From positions 4,154,001 through 4,218,000 of the forward strand of contig NZ_JACCFK010000001.1 in assembly GCF_013410405.1 (NCBI RefSeq): 64,000 bases of DNA, written 5' to 3'. Position numbers and translations under genes: made by a program. Below the pieces are notes generated by a model. The model did no database searches. It was not told the DNA's origin and worked only from the letters and a program-made list of their open reading frames with translations. This DNA is from Amycolatopsis endophytica (GTDB lineage Bacteria > Actinomycetota > Actinomycetes > Mycobacteriales > Pseudonocardiaceae). This document shows, piece after piece, positions 52,888 to 61,231 of this stretch (position 1 is the first letter of the stretch; each line of letters opens with the position of its first letter).

Positions 52888-54029
52888 AGATCATTTCCGT
52901 CGAGACTTTCCTCGTGCCGCCGCGGTGGTTGTTCTGCCGGGTGGCGACCGACGAGGGGATCGTCGGCTGGGGTGAGCCGGTCGTCGAGGGGCGGGCGGAG
53001 ACGGTCCGGGCGGCGGTCGACGAGTTGTCCGACCTGCTGGTCGGCCGCGATCCGCGCCGGGTCGAGGACCTGTGGCAGCTCATGACGAAGGCCGCGTTCT
53101 ACCGCGGCGGGCCGGTGTTGTCGAGCGCGGTCGCCGGGCTGGACCAGGCGCTGTGGGACATCCTCGGCAAATCGCTCGGCGCGCCGGTGCACCAGCTGCT
53201 GGGCGGTGCGGTCCGGGACGAGGTCCGGGTGTACGGCTGGATCGGCGGTGACGAGCCGTCGCAGGTCGCCGAGGCCGCGGCCGCGCAGATGGCGGCCGGG
53301 CTGACCGCGGTGAAGATGAACGCCTCGGGGCGGACCGGCCGGATGCCCAGCCGCGCCGAGGTGGGTGAGGTGGTGTCGCGCGTGGCCGCGGTGCGGGAGG
53401 TGGTCGGCGACGCGCGGGACATCGCGGTGGACTTCCACGGCCGGTTCGGGGTCGCCGCGGCCCGCCGGGTGATCCCGGAGCTGGCCCCGCTGCACCCGTT
53501 GTTCGTCGAGGAGCCGGTGCTGCCGGAGTTTTCGCACCGGCTGGGGGACGTGGTGTCGGCGTCTGTCGTTCCGGTGGCGTGTGGCGAGCGGTTGTACTCG
53601 CGGACGGATTTCCTGCCCGCGTTGCAGGCCGGGATCGCGGTGGCGCAACCGGACCTGGCGCACGCGGGCGGGATCTCGGAGGTGCGGCGGATCGCGTCGC
53701 TGGCCGAGACGTTCGACGCGCTGCTGGCCCCGCACTGCCCGCTGGGCCCGCTCGCGCTGGCGGCGAGCCTGCAGGTCGCGCTCGCGACGCCCAATTTCCT
53801 GATCCAGGAGCAGAGCATCGGTATCCATTACAACAAGGACGCCGAGCTGCTGGACTACGTGCTCGACCGCGCGCCGTTCGCCTTCCCCGGCGGCGCGATC
53901 CGCCGGTGGGACGCGCCGGGGCTGGGCATCGAGATCGACGAGGACGCGGTACGGTCGGCGGACCGGACGGGGCACCGGTGGCGGAACCCGGTGTGGCGGC
54001 ACGAGGACGGATCGTTCGCGGAATGGTGA
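52884..54029 (+). CDS. dgoD: D-galactonate dehydratase-like enolase-superfamily enzyme
   Basis: 381 residues of the mandelate racemase/muconate lactonizing superfamily, DgoD type: EGIVGWGEPVVEGRAETV at the N-terminus, the acid/base and metal ligands in VDFHGRFG, LFVEEPVLPE, ACGERLYSRTDF, HAGGISEVRR and the His of APHCPLGPLA. DgoD dehydrates D-galactonate to 2-keto-3-deoxy-D-galactonate. Closely related members use gluconate or other aldonates, so the exact acid is inferred. GTG start overlaps the gntR stop. Confidence 0.88.
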   Translation: MKIISVETFLVPPRWLFCRVATDEGIVGWGEPVVEGRAETVRAAVDELSDLLVGRDPRRVEDLWQLMTKAAFYRGGPVLSSAVAGLDQALWDILGKSLGAPVHQLLGGAVRDEVRVYGWIGGDEPSQVAEAAAAQMAAGLTAVKMNASGRTGRMPSRAEVGEVVSRVAAVREVVGDARDIAVDFHGRFGVAAARRVIPELAPLHPLFVEEPVLPEFSHRLGDVVSASVVPVACGERLYSRTDFLPALQAGIAVAQPDLAHAGGISEVRRIASLAETFDALLAPHCPLGPLALAASLQVALATPNFLIQEQSIGIHYNKDAELLDYVLDRAPFAFPGGAIRRWDAPGLGIEIDEDAVRSADRTGHRWRNPVWRHEDGSFAEW

Positions 54030-54838
54030 CGTGGAGCGCGTGGCCGGGGGAGAGGTTCGAGCTCGGCGAGGGCCTGCGGAGTGTCGGTGGCCGCCTGGTG
54101 ATGGTGGACATCCTGACCGGCCGCCTGCTTGACTTGCCCGACGGCGAGCCGCCCCGTGTCTTGGCCACCGTGGACGGTCCACTGGGGGCGGTCGCACCGC
54201 TGGGTTCCGGTTGGATCGCGGCGGCGGGCGAGGGGATCTCGGTGCTGGGCGGCCGGGTGCTGGCCAGGTTGCTCGACGGCCGGATGCGCATGAACGACGG
54301 CGTGGCGGATCCGCGGGGCCGGTTCTGGGCGGGCTCGATGGCCTACGACAACACCCCCGGTGCCGGTTCGGTCTACCGGGTGGACACGGATGGCACGGTC
54401 ACCGAGGTGCTGCGCGGTTACACGGTCCCCAACGGCCCTGCTTTCGATGCCACGGGTTCGACGATGTACCTGGCGGACAGCGCGGCGGGCGAGATCCACC
54501 GCTACTCCATGTCGCCGGACGGCGATCCGGGTCCCCGATCGTCGTTCGCGCGAGTGCACGAAGGCAGTCCCGACGGCATGACCGTCGACGACGAGGGCCA
54601 CCTGTGGTCGGCGATCTGGGGCGCGGGCGAGATCCGCCGCTACGCCCCCGACGGCAGCCTGACCCAGGTCCTCGAAGTACCCGCCCGGCAACCGACGAGC
54701 GTCTGCCTCCATCGTGGTCGGTTGATCGTCACCACCGCCACACACGGCTTACCCACCCCAGGCCCACTGGACGGCGCGGTCCTTGCCACCCCGATCGACG
54801 TGACGGCCCCACCGGCCCGATCCGCACACCTCACCTGA
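54023..54838 (+). CDS. SMP-30/gluconolactonase family lactonase
   Basis: 271 residues, six-bladed propeller. Metal ligands are where expected: Glu in FELGEGLR, Asn in RMNDGVADPRGRFWAGSM, Asn in YTVPNGPAFD and Asp in GSPDGMTVDDEGHLW. It hydrolyses an aldonolactone to the acid, supplying the dehydratase encoded just upstream (7-base overlap). Last gene of the sugar operon. Confidence 0.92.
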   Translation: MVTWSAWPGERFELGEGLRSVGGRLVMVDILTGRLLDLPDGEPPRVLATVDGPLGAVAPLGSGWIAAAGEGISVLGGRVLARLLDGRMRMNDGVADPRGRFWAGSMAYDNTPGAGSVYRVDTDGTVTEVLRGYTVPNGPAFDATGSTMYLADSAAGEIHRYSMSPDGDPGPRSSFARVHEGSPDGMTVDDEGHLWSAIWGAGEIRRYAPDGSLTQVLEVPARQPTSVCLHRGRLIVTTATHGLPTPGPLDGAVLATPIDVTAPPARSAHLT

Positions 54839-54879
54839 CGCCGCCCGCGAAACTCACGCACGGGAACGCAGAACTGCCG

Positions 54880-55030
54880 AACCAGCCCTCTCCCGCAACC
54901 CGATCCGCCAAGACACTGAAAGATCGGGTTCGGCAGGGCCAATCCGCCGGGCGCGCCAGCGCCCAGGCGCCGGGGCGTCGCTTGCGAAGCCGGCGCCCCG
55001 AGCCGCGCGCAGCGCAACCACCCGCGTAGC
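54880..55030 (-). repeat. Dispersed repeat copy C (tail type B)
   Basis: Inverted relative to copy A1 and closely similar over about 150 bases: on the minus strand GCTACGCGGGTGGTTGCGC, CGCGCGGCTCGGGGCGCCGG, CCCCGGCGCCTGGGCGCTGG, CGCGCCCGGCGG, CCCGATCTTTCAGTGTCTTG, ATCGGGTTGCGGGA. It lies between the sugar operon and the AraC gene. Two similar 18-mers, AACTCACGCACGGGAACG (54851) and AACTCGCGCGCGGGAACG (55045), flank it. The 54839-55174 spacer holds nothing else I can name. Confidence 0.75.
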
Positions 55031-55174
55031 ACCCCCGACGCAGAACTCGCGCGCGGGAACGTGGGACCCGCGCGCGGACAACGGATCGCGTGCATCCGTT
55101 CACCACCCGTCACCGCCATCTCCCATCCGGTAGCGGTTTCCCCGAACAGCGCCCGGCATGGCACGATTTCGTAC

Positions 55175-55615
55175 GTGACCGGCAGAACCGATCCCACCCA
55201 ACGTCTCCAGGACCTGGCGCGGCTGCGCAAAGTCCGCGACCGCATCGACCGCGAGTACCAGCAGCCGCTGGACGTGGAGGCGCTCGCGCGGGGGGTGCAC
55301 ATGTCGGCAGGGCATCTCAGCCGGGCCTTCAAGGCCGCCTATGGGGAGTCGCCCTACGGGTATCTGATGACGCGGCGCATCGAGCGTGCGATGGCCCTGC
55401 TGCGCCGGGGTGATCTGAGCGTCACCGAGGTGTGCTTCGAGGTCGGCTGCTCGTCGCTGGGCACGTTCAGCACCCGGTTCACCGAGCTGGTCGGGGTGCC
55501 GCCCAGCGTGTACCGGCGGGACCCGGAGGCCACCGACGGTATGCCGTCGTGCGTGTCCAGGCAGGTGACGCGACCGATCAGGAATCGAGAAGCGCAGGCG
55601 AGCGCGGCTGGCTAG
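55175..55615 (+). CDS. AraC family regulator, DNA-binding domain only
   Basis: 146 residues, essentially the double HTH of AraC (DVEALARGVHMSAGHLSRAF, KAAYGESPYGYLMTRRIERA, VCFEVGCSSLGTFSTRFTEL) with a short N-terminus. Stand-alone AraC domains of this type often sit directly before a VOC protein gene, as here (10 bases). GTG chosen where homology begins; a longer start is possible but would run into the repeat spacer. Confidence 0.85.
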   Translation: MTGRTDPTQRLQDLARLRKVRDRIDREYQQPLDVEALARGVHMSAGHLSRAFKAAYGESPYGYLMTRRIERAMALLRRGDLSVTEVCFEVGCSSLGTFSTRFTELVGVPPSVYRRDPEATDGMPSCVSRQVTRPIRNREAQASAAG

Positions 55616-55625
55616 CGTCTTCGCC

Positions 55626-56033
55626 ATGGACATCATCATTCAGCAGGCCTACCTGCCGCAGGACGATCCGGACGCGGCGATCGCCTTCTACCGGGACATC
55701 CTCGGCTTCGAGGTGCGCAACGACGTCGGCTACAACGGTCTGCACTGGATCACGGTCGGGCCTCCGGGCCAGCCCGTCTCCCTCGTGCTGCACCCGCCCG
55801 CGGTCGACCCGGGCATCACCGACGACGAGCGCCGTGTCATCACCGAGATGATGGCCAAGGGCACCTACGCCGCCATCAACCTCGGCACCAAGGACCTTGA
55901 CGGCACGTTCGAGAAACTGCAGGCCAAGGGTGCCGACATCGTGCAGGAACCCACCGACCAGCCCTACGGCGTGCGTGACGCCGCCGTGCGTGACCCGGCG
56001 GGCAACCTCATCCGCATCGCGCAGATGCAGTGA
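55626..56033 (+). CDS. VOC family (glyoxalase-like) protein
   Basis: 135 residues, one VOC domain (DDPDAAIAFYRDILGFEVRN; AAVRDPAGNLIRIAQ). It is the presumed target of the AraC-type regulator immediately upstream. Substrate unknown; resistance to a small molecule or an isomerase role is possible. A GC-rich hairpin follows as terminator. Confidence 0.88.
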   Translation: MDIIIQQAYLPQDDPDAAIAFYRDILGFEVRNDVGYNGLHWITVGPPGQPVSLVLHPPAVDPGITDDERRVITEMMAKGTYAAINLGTKDLDGTFEKLQAKGADIVQEPTDQPYGVRDAAVRDPAGNLIRIAQMQ

Positions 56034-56038
56034 GACGA

Positions 56039-56075
56039 CGGCCGCGCGGCTGGACAGGCTCCGGCCGCGCGGCCG
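56039..56075 (+). terminator. GC-rich terminator hairpin
   Basis: CGGCCGCGCGG and CCGCGCGGCCG, perfect 11-bp arms with a 15-base loop, six bases after the VOC stop. Confidence 0.65.
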
Positions 56076-56085
56076 CTCTGTGCCG

Positions 56086-56257
56086 ATGACGTCGACCCGA
56101 GTTTCCGGTTTCGTTCGGGCACCACGCGAGCGGGTCTACCAGGCGTTCATCGATGCCGACGCGATCGCCGCCTGGCGGGTGCCCGCACCGACACCTACCC
56201 CGCATGGCGCTCGCCAAACTGGCCCGGCTCGTCGACGGGCGTCAGATCACGTACTGA
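56086..56257 (+). pseudogene. Internally deleted SRPBCC/AHSA1 gene
   Basis: It starts MTSTRVSGFVRAPRERVYQA then FIDADAIAAWRVP, the usual N-terminus of an AHSA1-type (START-like) protein. After a jump of frame near 56180-56204 it reads MALAKLARLVDGRQITY and stops, which is the typical C-terminus (GWRMALAKLAALVE). About 90 middle residues are missing. It overlaps the msrA 3' end by 16 bases. Confidence 0.75.
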
Positions 56258-56763
56258 GCGAAGGACTTGCGCACCTTGTTGACCTTCGGCACCGCCACCG
56301 CCATGCAGTAGCCCTGCCCGGGGTTCTTGGCGAAGAAGTCCTGGTGGTACTCCTCGGCGTCGAAGAACTCGCCGAGTGGTTCCAGCGTCGTCACGATCTC
56401 GCCGTCCCACCAGTCGCTCGCGCGCTTGATGGCCGCCTCGAACTCGGCCCGCTGCGCGTCGTCGGCGTAGAACATCGCCGACCGGTACTGGGTGCCGACG
56501 TCGGCGCCCTGCCGGTTGAGCTGGCGCGGGTCGTGCAGCGTGAAGAAGACGTCGAGGATGACCTCCGCCGGGATGACCGACTCGTCGAACGTCACCGCGA
56601 CCGCCTCCGCGTGCCCGGTCCGGCCCGTGCACACCTGCTCGTAGGTGGGCCCGGCCGTGTCGCCACCGGTGTAGCCGGACACGACGTCCTGCACGCCGCG
56701 CAGCGTCCGGTAGACCGCGTCCAGGCACCAGAAGCACCCGCCGGCCAGCACGAACGTCCGCAT
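56242..56763 (-). CDS. msrA: Peptide-methionine (S)-S-oxide reductase MsrA
   Basis: 173 residues with the catalytic GCFWC (residues 9-13) near the N-terminus, GYTGGDTAGPTYEQVCTGRT, HAEAVAVTFD, TQYRSAMFY and HQDFFAKNPGQGYC near the end. It repairs oxidised methionine using thioredoxin. Only one gene is present here; MsrB lies elsewhere. ATG agrees with the family start. Confidence 0.95.
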   Translation of the reverse strand: MRTFVLAGGCFWCLDAVYRTLRGVQDVVSGYTGGDTAGPTYEQVCTGRTGHAEAVAVTFDESVIPAEVILDVFFTLHDPRQLNRQGADVGTQYRSAMFYADDAQRAEFEAAIKRASDWWDGEIVTTLEPLGEFFDAEEYHQDFFAKNPGQGYCMAVAVPKVNKVRKSFAQYVI

Positions 56764-57228
56764 CTCACATCACCTCACACCGAGTGGACTGTTGCATCCG
56801 GGCCAACCCCGGGCACGTCCCCAGTATTCCTGGTCCATGGCTACCCGAACCCGGGCAGAAGCTCACCAGGGCAATGTCGTCGCGGTTTCGCCAGCTGGTT
56901 GCCCAGCCGCGCCGGGGTGGGCGAGCAGTTGCAGCACGGTCAGCCGGATCGGCGGGTCAGCTCGCGCGCCAGGCCGGTCACGGTCACCACCACCGGGTGC
57001 TCGGTGCTGGTCCATCCGAAGCGGTACTGACGCGAGCAGATCCCTCCGAAAGGCCCCTTTCGGGTGACGGCGATGGGTGTGCTCGTCACCAGGGCTGTCC
57101 GGGCCGGTCGTCGGCGTCGGTTTGACGGCCGCCGGGGGAGCGGCCTGCTCGCGGCGACACCGGTGGGCCGCTCGCCGACCGTGGCGGCGGCGGTCCGCAC
57201 CCGGGTCACCAGCGCGCTTGTCCACGAC
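56764..57228. other. 465-base spacer between msrA and the steroid operon
   Basis: No convincing gene. It holds a short peptide segment VFLVHGYPNPG at 56824 that recalls the oxyanion motif of alpha/beta hydrolases, and a 56-codon frame at 57073-57243 ending inside the operator; both are too weak to call genes. Decayed DNA is likely. Confidence 0.5.
57046..57063. terminator. Hairpin CCGAAAGG/CCTTTCGG
   Basis: Perfect 8-bp arms with a 2-base loop, a form frequent among actinomycete terminators. The gene it once served is not evident. Confidence 0.5.
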
Positions 57229-57246
57229 GAGAACATGTTCTAGTTT
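57218..57246 (+). promoter_or_regulatory. KstR-like operator inside a leaderless promoter
   Basis: -35 TTGTCC (57218) and -10 TAGTTT (57241) are 17 bases apart; the transcription start would fall at or next to the GTG at 57253, giving a leaderless mRNA. The perfect palindrome AGAACATGTTCT (57230-57241) fills the spacer. The 14-mer 57229-57242 fits the KstR consensus TNNAACNNGTTNNA except for its first base. Confidence 0.65.
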
Positions 57247-57252
57247 TGAGGC

Positions 57253-58020
57253 GTGACGGATCTGGGCCTGACCGGTGCGGTGGTGCTGGTGACCGGTGGT
57301 GTGCGTGGCGTGGGCCGCGGGATCAGCCGGGTGTTCCTCGACCACGGTGCCCGCGTGATCACCTGCGCGCGGCACGAGCCGGAGGTCTCGACGGGCACCT
57401 TCGTGCGCTGCGACGTGCGGGACGCCGACCAGGTCGAGGCGATGACCGGCCGGATCGTGGACGAGCACGGCCGCCTGGACGTGGTGGTCAACAACGCCGG
57501 CGGCAGTCCGTTCGTGCCCGCGGCGGAGGCGTCGCCGAACTTCTCCGCCAAGATCGTGCAGCTCAACCTGCTGGCCCCGCTCCTGGTCGCGCAACACGCC
57601 AACGCCGTGATGCAGCGGCAGGACGGCGGCGGGTCGATCGTGATGATCTCCAGCGTGAGCGGGACCCGTCCGTCGCCCGGCACCGCGGCCTACGGGGCGG
57701 CGAAGGCCGGGCTGGACAACCTCACCGCGAGCCTCGCGGTCGAGTGGGCGCCGCGGGTACGGGTCAACGCGCTGGACGTCGGCATGGTCCGCACCGAGCA
57801 GGCGCACCTGCACTACGGCAGCGAGGCGGCGGTGGCGGCGGTGGGCAAGACGGTACCGCTGGGACGGCTGGCCGAGCCGGAGGAAGTCGGCGCGTGCGCG
57901 GCTTTCCTGGCGTCGGGCCTGGCTTCCTACGTGTCGGGGGCGACGTTGCGCGTGCACGGCGGCGGGGAGCTGCCCGCCTTCCACGCCTCGGCTGATGTCA
58001 ACTACCGGGAGGGTCAGTGA
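57253..58020 (+). CDS. SDR oxidoreductase of the steroid ring-degradation cluster (Rv3549c-like)
   Basis: 255 residues, classical SDR: VLVTGGVRGVGRGISRVFLD, VVNNAGGSP, ISSVSG, YGAAK and VRVNALDVGMVRTEQ. In mycobacteria a homologue of this kind sits among the KstR2-controlled C/D-ring genes; the exact step is not established. Probably translated from a leaderless GTG. GTGA overlap with the next gene. Confidence 0.82.
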   Translation: MTDLGLTGAVVLVTGGVRGVGRGISRVFLDHGARVITCARHEPEVSTGTFVRCDVRDADQVEAMTGRIVDEHGRLDVVVNNAGGSPFVPAAEASPNFSAKIVQLNLLAPLLVAQHANAVMQRQDGGGSIVMISSVSGTRPSPGTAAYGAAKAGLDNLTASLAVEWAPRVRVNALDVGMVRTEQAHLHYGSEAAVAAVGKTVPLGRLAEPEEVGACAAFLASGLASYVSGATLRVHGGGELPAFHASADVNYREGQ

Positions 58021-58925
58021 GCAGGTTGTGCCAGGACCGCGTGGTCGTCGTGACCGGGGCGGGGCGCGGCATCGGGCGGGCGCACGCGCTGGCGTTCGCG
58101 GCGGAGGGCGCGCGCGTCGTCGTCAATGACGTGGGTGTGGCGCTCGACGGCTCGTCCACCGGCGACGGTCCGGCCGCGCAGGTCGTCGCGGAAATCGAGG
58201 CGCTGGGCGGGAAAGCGGTCGCGAACACCGACGACGTCGCCGACTGGGCCGGTGCGCGCACCCTCGTGCACACCGCCATCGAGAACTTCGGCCGGCTGGA
58301 CGTGCTGGTCAACAACGCCGGATTCGTGCGGGACCGGATGCTGGTCAACCTCGCCGAGGACGAGTGGGACGCGGTGATCCGCGTGCACCTCAAGGGGCAT
58401 TTCGCGCCGTTGCGGCACGCCGCGGAGTACTGGCGGGCCGAGTCGAAGGCCGGGCGGACGCCGAGTGCGCGGGTGATCAACACCAGCTCGGGCGCGGGCC
58501 TGCTGGGCAGTGTCGGGCAGTCCAACTATTCCGCGGCGAAGGCGGGAATCGCCGGGCTGACGGTGGTGGCGGCGGCCGAGCTTCGGCGCTACGGGGTGAC
58601 GGTCAACGCGATCGCCCCGTCGGCGCGGACCCGGATGACCGAGGACGTGTTCGCCGGGATGATGGCCCGGCCCGACGAGGGTTTCGACGCGATGGCGCCG
58701 GAGAACGTGTCGCCGCTGGTGGTGTGGCTGGGCAGCACCGAGTCCGCCCAGGTCACCGGCCGCGTGTTCGAAGTGGAGGGTGGCCGGGTGTCGCTGGCGC
58801 AGGCGTGGCGGCACGGGCCGGAGGCGCACAAGAGCGGCCGCTGGGAGCCGGGCGAGCTGGGGCCCGTGATGGAGAAACTGATCGCCGAAGCGCCCGCGCC
58901 CGAACCCGTGTACGGAGCGAGCTGA
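58017..58925 (+). CDS. SDR oxidoreductase of the steroid ring-degradation cluster (Rv3548c-like)
   Basis: 302 residues; TGAGRGIGRAHALAFAAEGA, NDVGVALDG (long insertion typical of HSD17B4-like SDRs), VNNAGFVRDRMLVNLAEDEW, NTSSGAGLLGSVGQSNYSAA and a C-terminal extension beyond 250. Likely a beta-hydroxyacyl-CoA dehydrogenase type activity in ring or side-chain oxidation. GTG start overlaps the previous stop. Confidence 0.83.
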   Translation: MSRLCQDRVVVVTGAGRGIGRAHALAFAAEGARVVVNDVGVALDGSSTGDGPAAQVVAEIEALGGKAVANTDDVADWAGARTLVHTAIENFGRLDVLVNNAGFVRDRMLVNLAEDEWDAVIRVHLKGHFAPLRHAAEYWRAESKAGRTPSARVINTSSGAGLLGSVGQSNYSAAKAGIAGLTVVAAAELRRYGVTVNAIAPSARTRMTEDVFAGMMARPDEGFDAMAPENVSPLVVWLGSTESAQVTGRVFEVEGGRVSLAQAWRHGPEAHKSGRWEPGELGPVMEKLIAEAPAPEPVYGAS

Positions 58926-59665
58926 TGAGCATCACGACCAAACGCGACAGTCACATCGAGACGGTCACGGTGGATTTCCCGCCGGTGAACGCGGTGCCGG
59001 TGCAGGGCTGGTTCGACCTCGCCACCGCGATCCGCGAGGCGGGCGAGGACCCGGACGTGCACGTGGTGGTGCTGCGCGCGGAGGGCCGCGGGTTCAACGC
59101 CGGGGTGGACATCAAGGAGATCCAGCGCAGCAGCGGTTACGACGCCCTGGTGGGTGCGAACAAGGGCTGTTATGCGGCGTTCGGCGCGGTCTACGACTGC
59201 GCGGTGCCGGTGGTGGCCGCGGTGCACGGGTTCTGCCTGGGCGGCGGGATCGGCCTCGTGGGCAATGCCGACGTGGTGGTGGCGTCGGAGGACGCCACGT
59301 TCGGCGTGCCCGAAGTGGAGCGCGGTGCGCTGGGCGCGGCCACGCACCTGGCTCGGCTGGTGCCGCAGCACCTGATGCGCACCCTGTACTTCACCGCCCG
59401 CACGATCACCGCCGCCGAGCTGCACCAGCACGGGTCGGTGTACCAGGTGGTGCCGCGCGCAGAGCTGGACGAGGCCGCATTGGCGGTGGCGCGGGATATC
59501 GCCGCCAAGGACCCTCGCGTGATCCGGGCGGCCAAGGAAGCGTTGAACGGCATCGACACCCAGCACGTGCACCGCAGCTACCGGTTCGAGCAGGGTTTCA
59601 CCTTCGAGCTGAACCTGCTGGGTGCGTCCGACGAGGCCCGCGAGGAGTTCCTGAATGGCCGATAA
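58925..59665 (+). CDS. echA20: Enoyl-CoA hydratase/isomerase family, EchA20-like ring hydrolase
   Basis: 246 residues of the crotonase fold: oxyanion-hole segments AEGRGFNAGVDIKEI and VHGFCLGGGIGLVGNADVVV. In M. tuberculosis EchA20 opens the last cyclopentane ring (ring D) of the steroid remnant as the CoA thioester. Gene order next to ipdA, ipdB and ipdC supports the assignment. Start in TGATG overlap; 11-base overlap with ipdA. Confidence 0.85.
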   Translation: MSITTKRDSHIETVTVDFPPVNAVPVQGWFDLATAIREAGEDPDVHVVVLRAEGRGFNAGVDIKEIQRSSGYDALVGANKGCYAAFGAVYDCAVPVVAAVHGFCLGGGIGLVGNADVVVASEDATFGVPEVERGALGAATHLARLVPQHLMRTLYFTARTITAAELHQHGSVYQVVPRAELDEAALAVARDIAAKDPRVIRAAKEALNGIDTQHVHRSYRFEQGFTFELNLLGASDEAREEFLNGR

Positions 59666-60512
59666 GCGCATGACCGCCGACGAGGTGGCCGCCGAGGTCC
59701 GCGACGGCATGACGGTCGGCATCGGCGGATGGGGTTCCCGGCGCAAGCCGATGGCCCTGGTGCGGGCCCTGCTGCGGACGCCGGTGAAGGACCTGACGGT
59801 GGTGTCCTACGGCGGCCCGGACGTCGGTCTGCTGTGCGCGGCGGGCAAGGTCAAGCGCGTCGTCTTCGGGTTCGTCACGCTCGATTCGATCCCGTTCGAC
59901 CCGTGGTTCGGGCGCGCGCGGGAAACCGGCGCGATCGAGGTGACCGAGTACGACGAGGGCATGTTCGGTGCGGCCCTGTCCGCCGCGGCGCAACGGCTGC
60001 CGTTCCTGCCGTCGCGGGCCGGGCTGGGCTCGGAGGTCATGCGGGCCAACCCGGAACTGCGCACGGTCCGGTCGCCCTACGCCGACGGTGAGGAGCTGGT
60101 CGCGGTCCCGGCGCGGGAGCTGGATGTGGCGCTGGTGCACCTCAACCGTGCCGATGCCCGGGGCAACGCCCAGTACCTCGGGCCGGACCCGTACTTCGAC
60201 GACGTGTTCTGCCTGGCTGCGAAGAAGCGGTTCGTCTCGGTCGAAAAGGTGGTGGGGACGGCGGACCTGACCGGGCCGGTGCAGTCGTTGCTGCTCAACC
60301 GCGGTTCGGTCGACGGGGTGGTGGAAGCGCCGCGGGGCGCGCACTTCACGACGGCGGTCCCCGACTACGGCCGCGACGAGCGGTTCCAGAAGCACTACGC
60401 GGCCTGCGCAAAGGATCTGGACGCGTGGCCCGGGTTCGTCGACCGGTTCCTCTCCGGCGACGAGTCGCGGTATCTGTCCGAAGTGGATCGTTTCGAGGCG
60501 GAGGCGGCATGA
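59655..60512 (+). CDS. ipdA: IpdA, alpha subunit of ring-opening CoA-transferase-like hydrolase
   Basis: 285 residues of the CoA-transferase family I alpha type: MTADEVAAEVRDGMTVGIGG, LTVVSYGGPDVGLLCAAGKV, NAQYLGPDPYFDDVF. IpdAB is a COCHEA-CoA hydrolase that opens the final carbon ring in cholesterol catabolism, although it looks like a CoA transferase. Coupled to ipdB by ATGA. Confidence 0.92.
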   Translation: MADKRMTADEVAAEVRDGMTVGIGGWGSRRKPMALVRALLRTPVKDLTVVSYGGPDVGLLCAAGKVKRVVFGFVTLDSIPFDPWFGRARETGAIEVTEYDEGMFGAALSAAAQRLPFLPSRAGLGSEVMRANPELRTVRSPYADGEELVAVPARELDVALVHLNRADARGNAQYLGPDPYFDDVFCLAAKKRFVSVEKVVGTADLTGPVQSLLLNRGSVDGVVEAPRGAHFTTAVPDYGRDERFQKHYAACAKDLDAWPGFVDRFLSGDESRYLSEVDRFEAEAA

Positions 60513-61231
60513 GCGCGACCAGGGCCGAGATCGCCGTCGTGGCGGTGGCCGAGCTGTTCCGTGGCGACGGGGAGATCGTGGCCAGCCCGATGGGCCTCAT
60601 CCCGTCGATCGGGGCGAAGCTCGCGCGGCTGACGTTCGAACCGGACCTGCTGCTCTCCGACGGCGAGGCGTATCTCGTGAACACCGACGGCGTCGTGGAG
60701 GGCTGGCAGCCGTTCCGCAAGATGCTCGACACGATCGTCCCGCACGGACGCCGCCACGTCGTGATGGGCGCCAACCAGGTCGACAAGTTCGGCAACCAGA
60801 ACATCTCCGCGATCGGCGACCACGCCCGCCCGACGAAGCAACTGCTCGGGGTGCGGGGCGCGCCGGGCAACACGGCCAACCACCGCACCAGCTACTGGGT
60901 TCCCCGGCACAGCAAGCGGGTCTTCGTCGACGCCGTCGACATCGTGTCCGGCGTGGGGTACGACAACGCCGCCAAGGCGGGATTGAAGTTCCACGACGTG
61001 CACCGCGTGGTGACGAACCTGGGCGTGTTCGACTTCGCGACCCCGGACCACTCGATGCGCGCGCTCTCGCTGCACCCCGGGGTGACCCCCGAGGAAGTCG
61101 CGGAGGCCACGTCGTTCGACCTCGACTGCACCGCCGGGGACGCATCCCGTGAGCCGACCGAGGAGGAGCTGCGGCTGATCCGAGAGGTGCTGGACCCGAA
61201 GGGCCTGCGGGACAAGGAAGTGCCGTCATGA
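60509..61231 (+). CDS. ipdB: IpdB, beta subunit of ring-opening hydrolase
   Basis: 240 residues of the CoA-transferase beta type: GDGEIVASPMGLIPSIGAKL, LLLSDGEAYLVN, VVMGANQVDKFGNQNISAIG, GNTANHRTSYWVPRHSKRVF. Forms the heterotetramer with IpdA. Overlaps ipdA and ipdC by four bases each, so equal synthesis is likely. Confidence 0.92.
   Translation: MSATRAEIAVVAVAELFRGDGEIVASPMGLIPSIGAKLARLTFEPDLLLSDGEAYLVNTDGVVEGWQPFRKMLDTIVPHGRRHVVMGANQVDKFGNQNISAIGDHARPTKQLLGVRGAPGNTANHRTSYWVPRHSKRVFVDAVDIVSGVGYDNAAKAGLKFHDVHRVVTNLGVFDFATPDHSMRALSLHPGVTPEEVAEATSFDLDCTAGDASREPTEEELRLIREVLDPKGLRDKEVPS

Noticed and set aside
56824..56860. Peptide VFLVHGYPNPG resembling the start of an alpha/beta hydrolase
   Set aside because: Only about 11 residues match and no other hydrolase motif follows; too short to call even a remnant.
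57073..57243. 56-codon plus-strand frame ending in the KstR-like box
   Set aside because: No ribosome-binding site, no homology, and it would run through the promoter; more likely chance.
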